Of a DNA stretch of 41,961 nt, positions 25,567 through 33,998 are shown in pieces. The position numbers and the translations under genes were made by a program. Below the pieces are notes generated by a model, which made no database searches, was not told where the DNA came from, and saw nothing but the letters and a program-made list of their open reading frames with translations. This DNA is from Myxococcales bacterium (GTDB lineage Bacteria; Myxococcota_A; Polyangia; Polyangiales; Polyangiaceae): contig JAAFHV010000051.1 in the NCBI GenBank assembly GCA_013297655.1, positions 1 to 41,961 of the forward strand, given 5' to 3'. Each line of letters opens with the position of its first letter. Position 1 is the first letter of the stretch.

Positions 25567-26538
25567 ATGCCCAAGCGTAAGTCGGTTCCATCGAGACCGG
25601 GACCTTTCCGCATACCTGTCCGCCGCATGGAACAAGCCTCCCGCGCGGACATTCGAGACCTTCTTCGAGTGAAGGAGCCGGTGGTTGTCGCGGCCGGCGG
25701 TGTCGCCGGCTGGGCCGTTCCCGAGTGGTCCCCAGACGGGCTGCGCGATTCACACGGCGACTGTGTGGTTCGTGCCGTCGTTCATGCGCCCAACGGCGCG
25801 CCCTGGGCGCACTCCGCTGTCGACCACGTGCGCAAGCTGAGGCTGCGCGACTACGTTGCTTTTCTTCGATCGAAAGAGCGAGACGCGCCGTGTTACATGG
25901 CGCTTGAGCCCATCGCTCATTTGCCGGGGCTCCGCGACGCAGCGAACATGGAAAGCCTCGCCCCGGACCCCAGCCCCGAGGTCAAGTTATCGATCGGTTC
26001 CGACCGCGTCCAAATTGGCCTGCACTTCGACTACGAAGACAACATCTTTGCCCAGGTGTACGGTCAGAAGCGGTTTTGCTTGGTGTCGCCTCGGCATTCG
26101 CATTTGGTGTACCCGAGCGACCACAACGTGACTCAGAGCGAGCTCAATGATGCGAGTGAGCCGGATTTGTCGCGGTTTCCACTTTTCGGTCAGGCGACGG
26201 TCATCGAGGGCATCATCGGCCCAGGCGAGCTGTTGGTTCTTCCACGCACCTGGTGGCATCATTTTCACTCGATAGACGAGACGATCTCGCTCGCATGCTT
26301 CTTCGGCAGCGCGAGCTTCGTCAGCGAGCTTGCGCCAATCATGGGGCAGCTCGGGCCGGGCTATTTGGTGAATGTGGCCAAGCAGCTCGTTGTTCACGGG
26401 CTCCTGGGGAGGAAGGAAGCGGGCAAGCTCTACAGCCATCCTCCGAATGGGCTCGTTCTCTATCGGTCCATCGTGCGCGCGTTGAAGGGGCAGTCCGACA
26501 GAACCGTTGGCTCCTTCTTCGACGCCGACCCCGATTGA
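25567..26538 (+). CDS. JmjC/cupin_8-like Fe(II)/2-oxoglutarate hydroxylase
   Basis: 323 residues from ATG 25567 (GAGAG site six bases upstream). Cupin-8/JmjC features are clear: a substrate-positioning region, then LHFDYEDNIFAQVYGQKRFC with the HxD iron motif, and GELLVLPRTWWHHFHSI supplying the distal His. The K/R of GQKRF is the usual 2-oxoglutarate contact. Relatives hydroxylate Asn, Asp or His side chains of proteins, or peptides made without ribosomes. It sits between metallopeptidase copy 1 and a CARDB lipoprotein; whether it modifies these neighbours is unknown. Confidence 0.82.
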   Translation: MPKRKSVPSRPGPFRIPVRRMEQASRADIRDLLRVKEPVVVAAGGVAGWAVPEWSPDGLRDSHGDCVVRAVVHAPNGAPWAHSAVDHVRKLRLRDYVAFLRSKERDAPCYMALEPIAHLPGLRDAANMESLAPDPSPEVKLSIGSDRVQIGLHFDYEDNIFAQVYGQKRFCLVSPRHSHLVYPSDHNVTQSELNDASEPDLSRFPLFGQATVIEGIIGPGELLVLPRTWWHHFHSIDETISLACFFGSASFVSELAPIMGQLGPGYLVNVAKQLVVHGLLGRKEAGKLYSHPPNGLVLYRSIVRALKGQSDRTVGSFFDADPD

Positions 26539-26744
26539 AGGTCGACTTTGCGCTCGTCGCCGTGGAGGAACGCCGGCCGCACAACTCCTCAGATACGGGG
26601 GGTTGCCTGAGCATCGAGTCTGGAGCGGCTGCTACTGCCTTCATCCGTAACATCGCTCGCATAGGCAGCCACGGTTATGTTGCTTTCAATTTGAATAGAG
26701 TCGTCGGCCTCGTCGGGGTCGTCCAGACGAAAGGAGTGATATCG

Positions 26745-27275
26745 ATGTTCGCCCGTTCTGTATGCTTGTCAATGTCTGTCGTGGTGTTTGGCGTGGCTTG
26801 CGTTGGTGCGGAAGGCATGGAGCCGGAGGGCGGGGAGGTGTACCCAGTCGGGAGCGGTGGTGTAGCGCCGGCGTCCTACGGGCTTCCGTCACGCCAGACA
26901 CGATGCCTCTTTCGGCCAGTCCTTCCAGACCTTGTCGTTGCGGGTCATTCTTTGGTTCCTGTCGCGGATGAATGGCGCGTGACGGTGACGCTAAAGAACA
27001 TCGGCTGTGGGCCTGCTCGCTACGGGGCGTTTGCTCTCAGTCATTCTCTGGTGGTAGGCGGTCGCGTCTACGGCGGTCGGTGGCTGCCGACCAGTGAAGC
27101 CGGGGACCCCGCTGGTGATGTGCCGGTCGATGGGAGCCAGGTCTTCTCGATGGTTATGGGTCGACCGTTGGTTGAGATGTTGGGTCGGGGTGGGGTGTGG
27201 CGCGTCGAGGTGGATCCTACAAACCATACGGCCGAGCTCGACGAGGCGAACAACGTGTCCGTGTTCGCGAATTGA
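26745..27275 (+). CDS. CARDB lipoprotein (copy A)
   Basis: 176 residues from ATG 26745 with a good ribosome site (AAAGGAGTG, 5 bases ahead). Signal MFARSVCLSMSVVVFGVAC ends in a lipobox. The linker (GMEPEGGEVYPVGSGG) is acidic. The single CARDB-type domain follows a Cys/Arg-rich lead (RCLFRPVLPDLVVAGHSL) and carries WRVTVTLKNIGCGPARYG and the end WRVEVDPTNHTAELDEANNV. It is clearly paralogous to the gene at 27782, which is on the opposite strand 500 bases away. The 205 bases before it (26539-26744) hold nothing recognised. Confidence 0.85.
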   Translation: MFARSVCLSMSVVVFGVACVGAEGMEPEGGEVYPVGSGGVAPASYGLPSRQTRCLFRPVLPDLVVAGHSLVPVADEWRVTVTLKNIGCGPARYGAFALSHSLVVGGRVYGGRWLPTSEAGDPAGDVPVDGSQVFSMVMGRPLVEMLGRGGVWRVEVDPTNHTAELDEANNVSVFAN

Positions 27276-27281
27276 GGTGTA

Positions 27282-27521
27282 TCACTGGGGAGTCAGGATG
27301 ACTGGGATCGCCCAAAGCGGAACGAAGGTAAATCGTCGCGGTGGCAGCGTGTCGTAGAGGGCGCGGCGCTTGCCGCAGCCGGAGCAGAAGGCTCGCGCGC
27401 CTTTGCGCGGTCGGACCTCGACCACGATAGTGCGAGCATCGCCCACGCCGCGCTCGTGAACCTTGCCGTAGACGAATCCGGCGTGCGGATAAACCCGACG
27501 GAGAATAGGCTGAAGCTGCAT
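27282..27521 (-). pseudogene. ISL3-family transposase N-terminal fragment
   Basis: 79 residues match the start of ISL3 transposases: MQLQPILRRVYPHAGFVYG, then the zinc-finger lead ARAFCSGCGKRRALYDTLPP and RRFTFVPLWAIPV. The frame then stops (27282) where a full protein would continue for about 350 residues, including a second Cys pair and the DDE core. Its remaining part is absent from the window, so this is a truncated relic that marks an old insertion between the two CARDB lipoprotein genes. Confidence 0.75.
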
Positions 27522-27710
27522 CGTGCTCGGACCTGGTGTGCAACCTTGCTACTTGCACGATGCACGTTTCCTGGCGCGCAGACGTCAGACGTCAATCGGA
27601 TGGGATCCGGGCCAGCGGGCCGGTGAGGCGCGAAGTCCCGCGGCCTCTTGCGTCACTACACTCGAGAGCCGTGCCGCGGCCGATGCTGTCACGCCCACTG
27701 ATTCTCCGGA

Positions 27711-27755
27711 GGAAAAAAAAGGATAGCCGCCGTTCTTCGCGAAGAAACGGCGGCT
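27711..27755 (-). terminator. Intrinsic terminator of CARDB copy B
   Basis: On the minus strand a stem formed by AGCCGCCGTTTCTTCGCG and CGAAGAACGGCGGCT (27725-27755, one bulged T) is followed by ATCC and a run of eight T (27713-27720). The structure begins 27 bases after the stop codon of the gene at 27782. This is the only textbook terminator noticed in the window. Confidence 0.85.
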
Positions 27756-27781
27756 CGCGAACATTGAATCAGGCGACTTCG

Positions 27782-28333
27782 TCAGTTCGGGTAGAGCGAT
27801 ACGTTGTTGCTCTCGTTGAGCTCCGGAGTCTGCCTCTGCGGGTCCACTTCGACGCGCCAGGTGCCGCCCCAGCTCCGCACGCGCGATAGAGAATTGCCGA
27901 GCAGCATGGTAAACGTTTGGGTGCCGTCGACTGGAATATCTCCCGCGGGCGTCCCCGCCCCGCTCGACGGAGTCCAGCCTCCGCCGTACACGCTGCTGCC
28001 CAAGAGCGAATGCGCGAAGGCGTACGTGCGACCCAACGCCGGCGCACAGCCGATGTTCTTGAGCGTCACCGTCACGCGCGTATCGCCATCCACGCCCACG
28101 ACGCTGTACCCCGACACCACGAGATCTGGGAGGGCCGGCTGAAGAAGACACCGAAGATGCCGCGGCGGGACTTGATAGCTACTGAGCTCAGCGGCCTCGC
28201 CGCCGTCCGGAAGGGACTCGGCGACAACGGAAGTTCCTTCGCCGTCAGGTGCCTCGTCTGTAGGCGCGGCGCAGGCCGCGACGGTGAACAAAACGGGGAA
28301 AGTAAACAAGATGCGAGGAAAACGAAGTAGCAT
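27782..28333 (-). CDS. CARDB lipoprotein (copy B)
   Basis: 183 residues from ATG 28333 (AAGGAACC site upstream). Signal MLLRFPRILFTFPVLFTVAAC ends in a lipobox. An acidic linker (DEAPDGEGTSVVAESLPDGG) leads to one CARDB domain with LRCLLQPALPDLVVSGYSVV, TRVTVTLKNIGCAPALGRTY and the end VEVDPQRQTPELNESNNV. The region CL.QPALPDLVV.G.S.V is shared almost exactly with copy A. A strong terminator follows. Divergent from metallopeptidase copy 2. Confidence 0.87.
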   Translation of the reverse strand: MLLRFPRILFTFPVLFTVAACAAPTDEAPDGEGTSVVAESLPDGGEAAELSSYQVPPRHLRCLLQPALPDLVVSGYSVVGVDGDTRVTVTLKNIGCAPALGRTYAFAHSLLGSSVYGGGWTPSSGAGTPAGDIPVDGTQTFTMLLGNSLSRVRSWGGTWRVEVDPQRQTPELNESNNVSLYPN

Positions 28334-28694
28334 TGATGGTTCCTTTTGACTGTGAAGCAGCCGCGCCCGTCGAGCTGGACACGGGCAATCCGGATGCAGG
28401 GTGACTGCGTTCGCTGTAACCTTTCTGGAACAACGGTTCATTGGGTGATGCGGAGCCTTTGCTCTCATTTCCGTACACCCAAGTCTGGCGCGCGAGTCTG
28501 CGATGGTCGGTCATTGCACCCCTCGCCGCTGGGAGCGACCGTCAGCTCGACAGCCGATTTTGCTGACGTGACCTTCCGATGTCGAAAGCCAGTGCATCAC
28601 CCGCCGATGATCCGTTCCTAGACTCGGGAGTCTCCTGGGTCGCGCTGCGTGCTTCCGCACAAATTATCTCGACCAGACCAACCGAGAGGATTGT
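28334..28694. other. Divergent promoter region of lipoprotein B and peptidase 2
   Basis: About 360 bases between the divergent CARDB lipoprotein and metallopeptidase genes. It presumably contains both promoters, but no -35/-10 pair or operator repeat was convincing. No coding frame of interest. Confidence 0.35.
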
Positions 28695-30125
28695 ATGTTC
28701 TATCGACGTTTTCATAGCAAGGTAGCGGGCGTCGCGATCCTTCCACTTGTTCTTGTGTTTGCTGGGTGTATCGACGCACCGGCTGATGAAACGACTGGGA
28801 GCGGTACGGGGACGTGGCTTCACCCTACAGTGCTTAAGCGCGACAACCCGGCTCTCGGGGGTCGAATCGTGGTGACCGGTACGGACGTGAAGGGGGTCGT
28901 GGGGAGTGACCGAACGACGTTGTCGACGGCCAAATGGGAAAAGGCTGAGGGTTACCTCGAGATGAAGGAGTTGCGTGCCGACAATTCCTTGTTTGCGACG
29001 TTCAAGTCGCCTCTTCTTCCTCGCGAAGACTTCAGCGCCCCGGGGCCAGTGAACTTCGGCTCGCGCGCGACTGCGATAGTTCACGGGAACAAATACGCAG
29101 TGCGCGCGGTAGGCTGGGGAACGGGCAACGGAACTCAAGTGACGGAGACGACCCACTACGCGCTATCGGACGATGTCCTGGTGGTCCCGGTCCTGGTCGT
29201 GAACTGGATCGCACGAGGCTCGCGCTCGGACAGCAGTCTCGACTCGTTCATCTCCGGTCTTTTTGACTATTACCCCACCACTGCCGACTACCCTTCGCTC
29301 TACCCTAACTCGTGGAGACCGGGCTACCCCAGGGTCATTCGTCCTCGAACGGGAACGCTGGGAATCCTCAATGCTACGAGTTTTCGCAACGGGTCCTCCA
29401 CGATCGAGTCCTTCAAGCCTACGATGATGGGGACGCCCCCTGACGACATTTTTGCCACGTGTGGAATTCAGTTTCAAGTGGTTGAGCAGATTACGGCACG
29501 AGAGCCTGAGGGCTATGTTGCCGGAGAGCGTTGCAACGAACAGCAAGATAACCTGCCGAACCCAAATGCGGTGCTCACCGCGGCTCGTGGCGATAATCCA
29601 CGTACCCACTACATCAACTACACGCTAAATCCAATTCGTGCGGCGTTCGCGAACTTTGACTGCCACTACTGGGCTGGACACACGACCGGCGCGCGTGGCA
29701 TCGAGGTGGACCGCGGTGGGAACCCAAGAGTGGTCGCGCACGAGCTTCTTCACCTCCTCGGCCATCCGAATCACGATCGAAGAGACCCAAGCCTTCTTAT
29801 TCATTTTAGCTATAGCGGCACCAGGATTACTCCTGGCCAATGCGAGACTGCCCGCACCTGGGCCCGCGACTACTCAGCCCGCTACGACGAATACAACCGC
29901 GTTGCCGGACGCACGTACTCGACTACGCCGGCGGTTGACATTTGGTCACAGGGTCCGACCATGCCCGAAGACGGTGGCTTTGGCTCACCGGAGATGCCTT
30001 CTGATCTCGACCGCCATGTCTGCTGCAAGAACAGCAACGACGAGGGATGGGTCGGGATGACAGCTCTCGCCTGCGCAGCTCAAGGGCGTAGGGAAGTGAG
30101 ATGCCCCATGAACGTTCCGCGCTGA
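28695..30125 (+). CDS. Lipoprotein metallopeptidase paralogue (copy 2)
   Basis: 476 residues from ATG 28695 (GAGAGGA site 5 bases ahead). Lipobox VLVFAGC (Cys25). It is collinear with copy 1 along its whole length (GTWLHPTVLKRDNPALGG, TLSTAKWEKAEGYLEMKELR, and the tail ARDYSARYDEYNRVAGRTYS). The zinc motif falls at the same residue number but reads HELLHLLGHPNHDRRD: H349, E350, H353, G356, then N359 and H360 where copy 1 has D359. The third ligand may therefore be His360, or the site may be altered. Four tail Cys are kept. No protein substrate is evident. Confidence 0.8.
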   Translation: MFYRRFHSKVAGVAILPLVLVFAGCIDAPADETTGSGTGTWLHPTVLKRDNPALGGRIVVTGTDVKGVVGSDRTTLSTAKWEKAEGYLEMKELRADNSLFATFKSPLLPREDFSAPGPVNFGSRATAIVHGNKYAVRAVGWGTGNGTQVTETTHYALSDDVLVVPVLVVNWIARGSRSDSSLDSFISGLFDYYPTTADYPSLYPNSWRPGYPRVIRPRTGTLGILNATSFRNGSSTIESFKPTMMGTPPDDIFATCGIQFQVVEQITAREPEGYVAGERCNEQQDNLPNPNAVLTAARGDNPRTHYINYTLNPIRAAFANFDCHYWAGHTTGARGIEVDRGGNPRVVAHELLHLLGHPNHDRRDPSLLIHFSYSGTRITPGQCETARTWARDYSARYDEYNRVAGRTYSTTPAVDIWSQGPTMPEDGGFGSPEMPSDLDRHVCCKNSNDEGWVGMTALACAAQGRREVRCPMNVPR

Positions 30126-30300
30126 CTACGTTGACGTGTAGGCGGGTAGCTGCAGAATGCGGATGCTCGCCACGTCCCGGCGCTCGTTGGGTGAGGGCGG
30201 CAAGATGAGATGAGTAAGGTGTCCGGCGGGACGACGAAGCTCCTGTGCCTTTTACGCAGCCTCGTACATGGTGGCCTGCTGTAGCGTGCCGAGTCGCCTA

Positions 30301-31793
30301 GTACCTCGACACAGGGGAGATGACCGTATTCATGCCGCGGCCCGATTGCCCCGTTGCGGTGCGGGCATCGGATAGGCCGAACCGAGCTTCGCGCGCGCTC
30401 GGTCGATCGTGAAGAGCCACGTTATTCCCGCTTTTTCACGATTGCGCCGTCGCTCCCACGCCTTCACCTCCTTCACGAGGATTTCTTTGGCCGGGATGCG
30501 ACGGTCGAGGCACTGCGACACCATCACGCCGATTTCGATCTCGACCATATTGAGCCAGCTCGCGTGCTTTGGGGTGTAGTGGATTTCGAGTCGCCGCACG
30601 ATCCGACGGGCCTCCGCGGCATCGAAGGTCTCGTAGAGCGCGGCTGCGGTGTGCGTCGAAAGATTGTCCATCACCACCCGGACGCACTCTGCATTTGGGT
30701 AGTGCACGTCGACGAGCTCGCGCATGCAATGGGCGAAGTCGGCGCTGGCACGGCGGTCCGTCACCTTGGCGTGGCGCCAAGGCCTATTCACGTCGACGAA
30801 CATGAAAATGTTCGCCGTGCCGTTGCGAACGTACTCGTAGTCGTACCTCGCCCGCTTTCCGGGCTTCGCCGCGACAGGCACGCGAGCCTCGCCGATGAGC
30901 TGTCGAGGAGTCTCATCAAAGCAGACGACAGGCCGCTTCTCGTCCGGCTCTTCGGCCTAGAGGTCGAGGACATCCTCCATTCGCGCGACGAATTCGGCGT
31001 CAACCTTGGGGATGCACCACATCTTCTTGTGCCACGGTTTGAGCTGATTTTCCGCGAGTCGACGACGAACCGTCTCCGTCGACAGAGACTTGTGGCTCGT
31101 CAGGCGAACCATCTCACCCGCAAGCAATTCGAGCGTCCAACGCGCGCGACCGCCGGGTGGTGCCGCGCAGGCCGTCGCGATCAATAGCGCCTCCTCCTTC
31201 GCCGCAAGCTTCCTGTCCGCGCCCGGGCGCGGCTCTTCACTCAGCGCCGCTTCGAAGCCCCCCTCGACGAAGCGACGCTTCGTCCGATACACCGTCGACG
31301 CGCCCACTGAGAGGCTCTTGACGATCGCCACGTCGCTCGTTCCCTTTTCCGCGGCGAGCAGGATCTGCGCGCGCCGCAGCCGACGAAACCCACCCTTGCC
31401 GGCTTGGATGGCGACTCGAAGCGTCTCCCGTTCCTCCGACGTCAGCGTGATGCGGTACCGTACGGTCATGATGGCTCCTTTCGAACCATCGATCATGGGA
31501 ACGTTCGCTTGTCGATCCTCAAATCCGAGTCGCGCTTCACTGAGAAACAGGGCCAGTACCTGGCGTTCATCTACACGTACGCGCTCGTCAACCGCCGGCA
31601 GCCGGCCGAGGCCGACATGCAGGCTTTCTTCGGCGTGACCCCGCCGTCCGTCCACCGAATGGTCGTGGAGCTCGAGAAGCTCGGCCTGATTCGGCGCACG
31701 CCGCGGCAGGCGAGGAGCATCGAAGTCTGCTTACCCCACGAGGAAATCCCCCGTCTCCTTCCCCAACCGTTCCATTCCTCTGTGTCGAGGTAC
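30301..31793. mobile_element. IS630-like element with intact ends
   Basis: Near-perfect terminal repeats GTACCTCGACACAG (left, 30301-30314) and its inverse (right, 31780-31793) bound 1493 bases flanked by TA on both sides (30299-30300 and 31794-31795), the IS630/Tc1 target duplication. It carries an interrupted transposase on the minus strand and a divergent small winged-helix gene. The insertion lies exactly in the TAG stop codon of the SnoaL-like gene to its right. The 175 bases to the left (30126-30300) hold no gene. Confidence 0.9.
30330..31469 (-). pseudogene. IS630-family transposase with in-frame TAG
   Basis: From ATG 31469 (AAAGGAG site 6 bases ahead) the frame shows an N-terminal helix-turn-helix (FRRLRRAQILLAAEKGTSDV, then VGASTVYRTKRRF) and runs to TAG 30957-30959 after MEDVLDL. 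The same frame continues without a gap as AEEPDEKRPVVCFDETPRQL and holds the DDE acids in VCFDE, VVMDNLSTH and NMVEIEIG, ending at 30330. Relatives read LDLYAEPYD, so Tyr to TAG is the likely change. Full length would be about 378 residues. The rest is well preserved, so inactivation is recent or the base is miscalled. Confidence 0.85.
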
Positions 31794-31796
31794 TAG
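31509..31796 (+). CDS. Small LexA-like winged-helix protein within the IS630 element
   Basis: 95 residues from TTG 31509 (no in-frame ATG nearby). The sequence SRFTEKQGQYLAFIYTYALV, then EADMQAFFGVTPPSVHRMVV and ELEKLGLIRRTPRQARSIEV, matches the LexA N-terminal DNA-binding fold (winged helix). There is no C-terminal protease domain, so self-cleavage is not expected. It is divergent from the transposase with a short shared upstream region, so it may repress it (inference). Its stop codon is formed by the duplicated target TA plus the next G. Confidence 0.7.
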   Translation: MSILKSESRFTEKQGQYLAFIYTYALVNRRQPAEADMQAFFGVTPPSVHRMVVELEKLGLIRRTPRQARSIEVCLPHEEIPRLLPQPFHSSVSRY

Positions 31797-32146
31797 ACGA
31801 TTGGCAGCCCGTGCATCTTGAGGAATGAGAGCTTGTCCCAATACCCGCGCTGGAAAGTAATCAAACCATTTCGAACCGTAAAGAATCCACAGCCGCGAAG
31901 GCCTTTCGGATCGCTCCACTCCAGGATTGCGACGTCACCTGCCTCGTGAATTTCCTCGATCTGGCAGACCATTGCTGCCCGAGCGAAGTCAGTCTCGAAC
32001 ATTTTGAGAAGCGCGGCGCGACCAATGACCGGAGCCGCCATGACCTGATGATTGACTGCAGTGTCTGCGTAGAGCCCGACGAGACCTTGCGCGTCTGCCG
32101 CGTTGAATCTCTCCACCCATGCCACGACCACGTCTTTTGGCTTCAT
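31793..32146 (-). CDS. SnoaL-like (NTF2 fold) protein
   Basis: 117 residues from ATG 32146. The SnoaL-like alpha+beta-barrel pattern is seen: VVAWVERFNAADAQGLVGLY, then YADTAVNHQVMAAPVIGR and the end ITFQRGYWDKLSFLKMHGLP. Such proteins are small-molecule isomerases/cyclases or have unknown roles; no reaction can be assigned. It is near full length. Its TAG overlaps the IS630 insertion site: T and A are the target duplication and the G is the first base of the element. The pre-insertion sequence (ending CTAG at 30298) would also have given TAG. Confidence 0.8.
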   Translation of the reverse strand: MKPKDVVVAWVERFNAADAQGLVGLYADTAVNHQVMAAPVIGRAALLKMFETDFARAAMVCQIEEIHEAGDVAILEWSDPKGLRGCGFFTVRNGLITFQRGYWDKLSFLKMHGLPIV

Positions 32147-32336
32147 AGGGTCCCTCTATTCGATACTATGGTGTGGGTCAAGCGAGCTTGTCTTCTCGAG
32201 TATTGTCGTCCGTGGTGTCCGCCGATATGGACACGGGCTCTACGAGAGTAGCAGTCGATGACTGGCGAGGTGAAAGTGGCAGAGACTGAAAAATGGTCCG
32301 TCGGCCGATGACGAGTGCCGAGCGCGCGTTGCATGT

Positions 32337-33998
32337 TCACAGTCGCTGTTTCGCTCGCGTCGGCAAGTAGTGGCTCGGTCGCGGAAAAAGTTCGTGGGAT
32401 CCAGCGGGTTCCTTCGAGCTCGCCGGGACCGTTGGCTCACGCCACACGTAGAGCGGAAGGCCAAGACCAAAGAAGAGTACGGCAGGGAAGCCTATGACCA
32501 CACGTTCGCCGAAGACCGCGAGCATGACCGCGTACACCAGGGCGACGACCGCCGTGAGGCCGAGCCACGGCTCGACGAGGAGCGCGCCTAGCGCCATAGC
32601 GACCGCGATCATCATGGTGTTCGCGAGGAGCACGAGGTCGACCTGGATGCCCCGAGGGATCGTGAGTAAGCACGTCAAGTTGAACGCAACAATCGGAAAC
32701 GTGAAAATTAGCCACACTGCCCGGTCGTACGCTGTGACAAACAATACGCGACGAAACAGCACGACAATCGCGACCATGAGGGAGAGGGCCCACAGCCCGT
32801 GGTAAAGCACCACCGGACCGGACAGCCGGAAGCCGTCCCGAAGGAACGTCGCGACGAGCGCCAGGACACCGCCCCCGAAGCCGATGGCTGCCGCACGCCG
32901 GCGCAAGCCGCGAGCGACCAGCGGATCAAAATCGACCCGCGGAGGCGCGAGCGCGCGGTCGATCTCGGCCACCACGGCGTCTACGCTCGGCAAGCGTCCA
33001 TTTGGGCTCGGGGCAAGCGCACGGAGGGTTGCTGCCACCACGGTATCGGGCGCCGAGCTCTCCGGGGGAGGCGGCTTTACCCTGCCCTGGCATACCGATC
33101 GGGCGAGAGCCTCCAGCGACTTTCCCTCGAATGGGGGCGTGCGAAACAGGGCGCGGTACAACGCGACGCCATACGCAAACTGATCGCTCTTGGCGTCGCC
33201 CATCTCCCCGCGATGCTGCTCCGGCGCCATGAAGGTCGGCGTCCCGACGACCATCCCTTCATCCGTAATCTCGAGATCGAACGCATTGGTACCGGCGGCC
33301 TTGAAGCGGCCCGATTCCCGGAGCCGCGCGAGCCCGAAGTCGAGCACGCGGACGCGCCCGTCGTCCCCGACGATCACGTTGTCGGGTTTGAAGTCTCGGT
33401 GGACCATCCCGGCGGCGTGCACGGCGGCGAGGCCGCGCCCAGCGTCGGCGAGCTTCTCGAGCACGTCTCGCGAGGACCTCTGCGTCCCTTCCAACCACTT
33501 CGTCAGCGTCTGCCCTTCGATGCGCTCCATGACCACGAACGTCTCGTCTCCATGGTGCCCGACCTCGTAGACGGTGACGACGTTCGGGTGGGCCACCTTC
33601 GCCATCGCCTGGGCCTCGCGGAGCAACCGTAGGCGGGCTTCAGTCTCGGCGGCGAAGCGAATCACCTTCACCGCCACCCGCCGGTCGAGCTGCGGATCGT
33701 ACGCGTCGTACACCGCGCCCATGCCTCCCTCGCCCAGCTTCGCGATCACCTCGAAGCGCCCGAGGAGCTTCGGCGCGGCGGGCGTCGCCGCGATGGTGCG
33801 AAGGTGCGTTGGCGGCGGTCGTTTGGCCACGAGGCCGGGGGTCGAGATCGCTGGGCTCGCGAGGGCGCCGAGTAAGGCGCAGCACGCGTTGCAGTTGGCG
33901 GCGTGGGCGAGCATCCCGAGCCGCCGGCCACTGTCGAGCTCCCCCGCGAGGAAGAGATGAACCTGCGAGTCGTCAGGACACTTCGGAGATTGCGTCAT
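32337..33998 (-). CDS. Membrane Ser/Thr protein kinase (PknB-like) with zinc-finger lead
   Basis: 553 residues. An N-terminal anti-sigma-type zinc finger (LAHAANCNACCALL, HxxxCxxC) is followed by a Hanks-type kinase domain from about 80. This has the glycine loop LGEGGMGAVYDAY, Lys in VAVKVIRF, catalytic loop VHRDFKPDNV, DFG as VLDFGLARL, and GTPTFMAPEQ in the activation region. C-terminal to it are five or six membrane helices (about 370-530). Its start overlaps the end of the sigma-factor gene by 26 bases, so the pair is co-translated; the zinc finger and kinase could bind or phosphorylate that sigma factor (inference). Confidence 0.92.
   Translation of the reverse strand: MTQSPKCPDDSQVHLFLAGELDSGRRLGMLAHAANCNACCALLGALASPAISTPGLVAKRPPPTHLRTIAATPAAPKLLGRFEVIAKLGEGGMGAVYDAYDPQLDRRVAVKVIRFAAETEARLRLLREAQAMAKVAHPNVVTVYEVGHHGDETFVVMERIEGQTLTKWLEGTQRSSRDVLEKLADAGRGLAAVHAAGMVHRDFKPDNVIVGDDGRVRVLDFGLARLRESGRFKAAGTNAFDLEITDEGMVVGTPTFMAPEQHRGEMGDAKSDQFAYGVALYRALFRTPPFEGKSLEALARSVCQGRVKPPPPESSAPDTVVAATLRALAPSPNGRLPSVDAVVAEIDRALAPPRVDFDPLVARGLRRRAAAIGFGGGVLALVATFLRDGFRLSGPVVLYHGLWALSLMVAIVVLFRRVLFVTAYDRAVWLIFTFPIVAFNLTCLLTIPRGIQVDLVLLANTMMIAVAMALGALLVEPWLGLTAVVALVYAVMLAVFGERVVIGFPAVLFFGLGLPLYVWREPTVPASSKEPAGSHELFPRPSHYLPTRAKQRL

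Noticed and set aside
9109-30959. Amber recoding (TAG read as an amino acid)
   Set aside because: The replaced residues differ (Ser, Tyr), and TAG is a normal terminal stop for the LolC/E-like, Uma2-like and SnoaL-like genes.
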